This document shows, piece after piece, positions 4,100-5,974 of a DNA stretch of 5,974 nucleotides. Positions within the stretch are counted from its first letter, which is position 1. Every line of letters starts with the position of its first letter. The notes under the pieces are model-generated. The model made no database searches. It was not told the DNA's origin and saw only the letters and a program-made list of their open reading frames with translations. The translations under genes and the position numbers were made by a program. Source of the stretch: an uncultured Eubacteriales bacterium. Its GTDB lineage: Bacteria > Bacillota > Clostridia > Oscillospirales > Butyricicoccaceae. The DNA lies in contig CAJTUM010000038.1 of assembly GCA_910579575.1 (NCBI GenBank), positions 1 to 5,974 on the forward strand, written 5' to 3'.

Positions 4100-4578
4100 C
4101 GTTATACGAAATCGGTCGGCAATACTTAGAGACGCTGGAGAGGATGGAGATCGACCCGGAGACGGGGGAAATCATAGGCGGCGAGGCCGTGGCCCGGCTG
4201 AACGGGCAGTTTGACGAAAAGTGCGAGGCCGTCGGATGTTATATCAAGGAACTGAACGCCCGGGCGGCGGCGATCAAGGCGGAACAGGAGGGACTGCAAA
4301 AGCGCCGGAAGGCGCTGGAGGCCAAGGCGGAGCGGCTGAGGGAGTATCTGGCGGATTGGATGATTGCCGCTGGCAAAGAGCGATTGGAAACCCCTCGGGC
4401 GGCCCTCTCTTGGCGGAAGACCTCGGCGGTGGTTGTGGACGACCTGGAGGCCCTGCCGGAGAGCTGCCGGAAGGTGAAAATCGAGGCGGACAAGGCCCTG
4501 ATCCGCAAGCTGATCCAGCTGGGAGACCATTTGGAAGGCGCGAGGCTGGAAGAAAGCCGGAGCCTGCAAATTAAATGA
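4096..4578 (+). CDS. Siphovirus Gp157-like protein
   Basis: A 160-residue protein matching the Gp157 family: MTLYEIGRQYLETLE start, the DPETGEIIGGEAVARL motif (20-35), a long Lys/Glu/Arg-rich coiled coil at about 40-92 (EGLQKRRKALEAKAERLREY), a short beta part (RAALSWRKTSAVVVDD, 101-116), and a C-terminal helix. Gp157 was first noted in Streptococcus thermophilus phage resistance work; the family is found in early recombination cassettes and its exact activity is unclear. It starts inside the stop of the zinc-ribbon gene (ATGA) with only a weak AGAGG site, so coupling is likely. It is followed 22 bases later by the annealing protein, the usual partner. Confidence 0.88.
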   Translation: MTLYEIGRQYLETLERMEIDPETGEIIGGEAVARLNGQFDEKCEAVGCYIKELNARAAAIKAEQEGLQKRRKALEAKAERLREYLADWMIAAGKERLETPRAALSWRKTSAVVVDDLEALPESCRKVKIEADKALIRKLIQLGDHLEGARLEESRSLQIK

Positions 4579-4600
4579 GGATATATGGAGGCATACAGCT

Positions 4601-5176
4601 ATGGCGACAGACAACTTATACATTTACAACCAGGGGCGACAGGTTCCCCAGGAGGCCCAGAAGGAGATCAAGGCGGGCAGGCTGAAGGGGATGACGGACA
4701 TCAACCCCATGTGGCGGATCAAGAAGCTGACGGAGCTGTTTGGGCCCTGCGGCGTGGGGTGGAAATACCGGATTGTCAGCTATCGTTTGGAGGAATCGCC
4801 CACAAAGGAAATCGCCGCTTTTCTGGAAATTACTTTGCAGGTGAAAACCGACGGCGAATGGAGCCAGGAGATCCCGGGCATCGGCGGCAGCGCCTTTGCC
4901 GCCCAGGAAAAAAGCGGGATGCACATGAACGACGAGTGCTTCAAAATGGCCCTGACCGACGCCATCAGCGTGGCCTGCAAGGCCCTGGGCATCGGGGCGG
5001 ACGTCTATTACGCCAAGGACCGGAGCAAATACGACGGAGGCGAGGCGGGCGGCGCGGCTCCGGCGGGCAAACGCCGCCCCCCGCCGGGCTGGTTTGCTTT
5101 GATTGCGGCAAAAACATCAAGGACGTGCAGACGGCAGGCGGCGAAACCTTTTCCGCCGTGGAGATCGCTCGGCTGA
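4601..5176 (+). CDS. Single-strand DNA annealing protein (Sak3/DUF1071-like), zero-frame product
   Basis: A phage recombinase of the Rad52-like annealing group, expected to coat single-stranded phage DNA and pair complementary strands. The conserved core runs from residue 1 to about 145: NLYIYNQGRQVP, GMTDINPMWRIKKLTELFGPC (30-50), GVGWKYRI, the IPGIGGSAF segment (91-99), and MALTDAISVACKALGIGADVYY (116-137). The DUF1071/Sak3 label is from memory and less certain than the annealing role. In this frame, residues after about 160 turn into Arg/Pro-rich sequence unlike any domain and stop at 5176 (191 residues). The natural tail, a Cys4 zinc ribbon, continues in the -1 frame to 5259 (219 residues after a -1 shift near 5077-5083). 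The ATG follows a modest GGAGG (4587-4591), nine bases upstream. Confidence 0.82.
   Translation: MATDNLYIYNQGRQVPQEAQKEIKAGRLKGMTDINPMWRIKKLTELFGPCGVGWKYRIVSYRLEESPTKEIAAFLEITLQVKTDGEWSQEIPGIGGSAFAAQEKSGMHMNDECFKMALTDAISVACKALGIGADVYYAKDRSKYDGGEAGGAAPAGKRRPPPGWFALIAAKTSRTCRRQAAKPFPPWRSLG
5077..5083 (+). other. Candidate -1 slippery heptamer or homopolymer indel site
   Basis: In the frame of the annealing protein the sequence reads C CCC CCG, a form of the X XXY YYZ heptamer. After a one-base backward slip, tRNA in the P site would re-pair perfectly with CCC and the A site would meet CCC instead of CCG. The run of six C is also a place where a base is easily lost by mutation or misread. I see no obvious strong pseudoknot just after it. 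Confidence 0.5.
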
Positions 5177-5259
5177 GCCAGAAGAACTACGGCCATCCCC
5201 TCTGCTGGGACTGCGCGCTGAAGGCCAAGGCATACGCCAAACAGGAGGCGGGGCAATGA
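5083..5259 (+). other. Zinc-ribbon tail of the annealing protein in the -1 frame
   Basis: Reading in the -1 frame from 5083 gives 58 codons containing CFDCGK and, 33 residues later, LCWDCA: two CxxC pairs of a zinc ribbon (Cys166, 169, 202, 205 in the 219-residue fused product), separated by a plausible helix and a KNYGHP turn. Its TGA (5257-5259) overlaps the next ATG as ATGA, the overlap seen at four other junctions in this operon. The segment has no start codon or ribosome binding site of its own near 5083, so it is made only if ribosomes shift frame or if the true sequence has one more base. Confidence 0.75.
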
Positions 5260-5906
5260 TACGATTCGACCAGGCGGAATTTGGGTTTTTCGGCGGGCAA
5301 AATTGGCTGATGCTGCGGGTGCTGCCGGAGTGCGAAAGGTCGGCAAAAGCATTCTTGGAAAACAAAGAGGCGGGGGTTTACCAGGCGGAGCTGAAACGGT
5401 TCCGCCCCCGCCGCAGCCTGGACGCCAACGCCTATTGCTGGGCTTTGCTGGACAAGCTGAGCGGCAAGCTGGGGATCCCCAAAACCGAGATTTACCGGCG
5501 GCTGATCCCGGACGTGGGCGGCAACTGCACGGCCGTCACGGTGACGGAGCAGGCCGCGCCGGAGCTGCGCCGGGGCTGGGAGCGCAACGGAATCGGCTGG
5601 GTGACGGAAGAGCTGCCCTGCCCCTACGAGGGCTTCGTCTCCCTGCTGCTTTACGCCGGCTCCAGCGACTACGACAGCGCCCAGATGAGCCGGCTCATTG
5701 ATCTGGTTGTCCAGGAGTGCAAAGCCCAGGGAGTGGAAACCATGACGCCGGAGCAACTGGCGCGATTGAAGGAGGGCTGGCAGTCGGCCGACGCCGACGG
5801 GCAGGCTCGTGTGAGCAGGGCGGTTGATGAGGCCGCTGTGCTCGACAGCATGGGCCCTGCTGCAAAGGCCCCGGCGGCGGGCACAGAGGAAGAGGCGACC
5901 GCTTAG
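5256..5906 (+). CDS. NinB-like phage recombination protein
   Basis: A 216-residue protein of the early recombination cassette. It contains RRSLDANAYCWALLDKLSGK (52-71), which recalls the RSLDQN motif of lambda NinB (Orf), a protein that binds single-stranded DNA and helps load recombination factors. Further conserved-looking parts are GIPKTEIYRRLIPDVGG (73-89), GIGWVTEELPCPYEG (112-126) and GSSDYDSAQMSRLIDLVV (135-152). Overall similarity to lambda NinB is distant. After about residue 176 the tail is Ala/Glu-rich and low in complexity. The ATG at 5256 overlaps the -1-frame stop of the annealing gene and has AGGAGG (5242-5247) eight bases upstream. Alternative: an uncharacterised clostridial phage family sharing only the N-terminal motif. 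Confidence 0.7.
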   Translation: MIRFDQAEFGFFGGQNWLMLRVLPECERSAKAFLENKEAGVYQAELKRFRPRRSLDANAYCWALLDKLSGKLGIPKTEIYRRLIPDVGGNCTAVTVTEQAAPELRRGWERNGIGWVTEELPCPYEGFVSLLLYAGSSDYDSAQMSRLIDLVVQECKAQGVETMTPEQLARLKEGWQSADADGQARVSRAVDEAAVLDSMGPAAKAPAAGTEEEATA

Positions 5907-5926
5907 GCGGAGACGGGGGGAGGAAT

Positions 5927-5974
5927 CCCTCCACCGCCTGTCGGCGGTCCCCCTCCCTTTGGCAAGGGAGGCTG
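5927..5974. repeat. Palindromic intergenic repeat (MITE/REP-like), cut by the window edge
   Basis: Two adjacent perfect hairpins: ACCGCC (5933-5938) with GGCGGT (5943-5948) around TGTC, and CCTCCCTT (5952-5959) with AAGGGAGG (5964-5971) around TGGC. The framing ATCCCTCC at 5926-5932 and the GGGAGGCTG end match, from memory, a family of short palindromic repeats found in many copies in Oscillospirales-type genomes. It begins 20 bases after the NinB-like stop and may also act as a weak terminator, though it has no T-run inside the window. Confidence 0.65.

Noticed and set aside
5103..5255. Longer start for the NinB-like protein at 5103
   Set aside because: The 51 extra codons are out of frame with the zinc-ribbon tail, lack family motifs, and the ATG at 5256 has a strong AGGAGG site and stop/start overlap.
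1..5974. CRISPR array, tRNA or rRNA genes
   Set aside because: No regularly spaced direct repeats and no tRNA-like or rRNA-like sequence were seen on either strand.

Overview
This window looks like the left (lysogeny and early) part of a prophage or phage-derived element in a GC-rich Clostridia genome, probably an Oscillospirales-type gut Firmicute. The placement rests on four things: strong AGGAGG-type ribosome binding sites, a repressor family typical of clostridial prophages, a Gp157 / annealing-protein / NinB-like early cassette, and a terminal palindromic repeat of a kind common between genes in such genomes. It is inferred from pattern recognition, not from a database search.

Left part (1-1006, minus strand): two genes read leftward, a NYN-domain (PIN-like) putative RNase followed 17 bases later by a Uma2-family endonuclease cut off by the window edge. 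They appear to form an operon. Its promoter (-35 1149-1154, -10 1126-1131) is separated from the NYN start codon by a structured leader of about 113 nt. The leader holds a 5' hairpin and then a terminator-like hairpin ending just before the ribosome binding site. This attenuator-like leader is one of the most interesting things here.

Middle (1120-1500): an AT-rich stretch with no confident gene. It holds a very good sigma70 promoter (TTGAAA-17-TATAAT) facing right, which drives two overlapping tiny ORFs (19 and 66 codons). The second runs antisense into the 3' end of the phage repressor gene and is followed by a terminator-like hairpin. A 40-codon minus-strand ORF of unknown status also lies here.

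Switch region (1505-2058): a minus-strand XRE-family repressor and a rightward early promoter are divergent, with TTCTWAGAA palindromes that look like operators around both promoters. No integrase is visible.

Right part (2059-5906, plus strand): a compact early operon, mostly with ATGA stop/start overlaps. In order: a small helical protein; a Cro-like HTH; a two-part XRE plus excisionase-like DNA-binding protein; another small XRE protein; a two-helix membrane protein; a secreted lytic transglycosylase; a small Cys-rich zinc-binding protein; a Gp157-like protein; a single-strand annealing protein; and a NinB-like recombination protein. The first genes probably run the lytic/lysogenic decision and the last three process recombination intermediates. 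The annealing protein is split by a frame change at a run of six C: its Cys4 zinc-ribbon tail is encoded in the -1 frame, and only that frame ends in an ATGA overlap with the next gene. This is either a programmed -1 frameshift or a one-base loss.

The window ends inside a hairpin-rich intergenic repeat (5927-5974).
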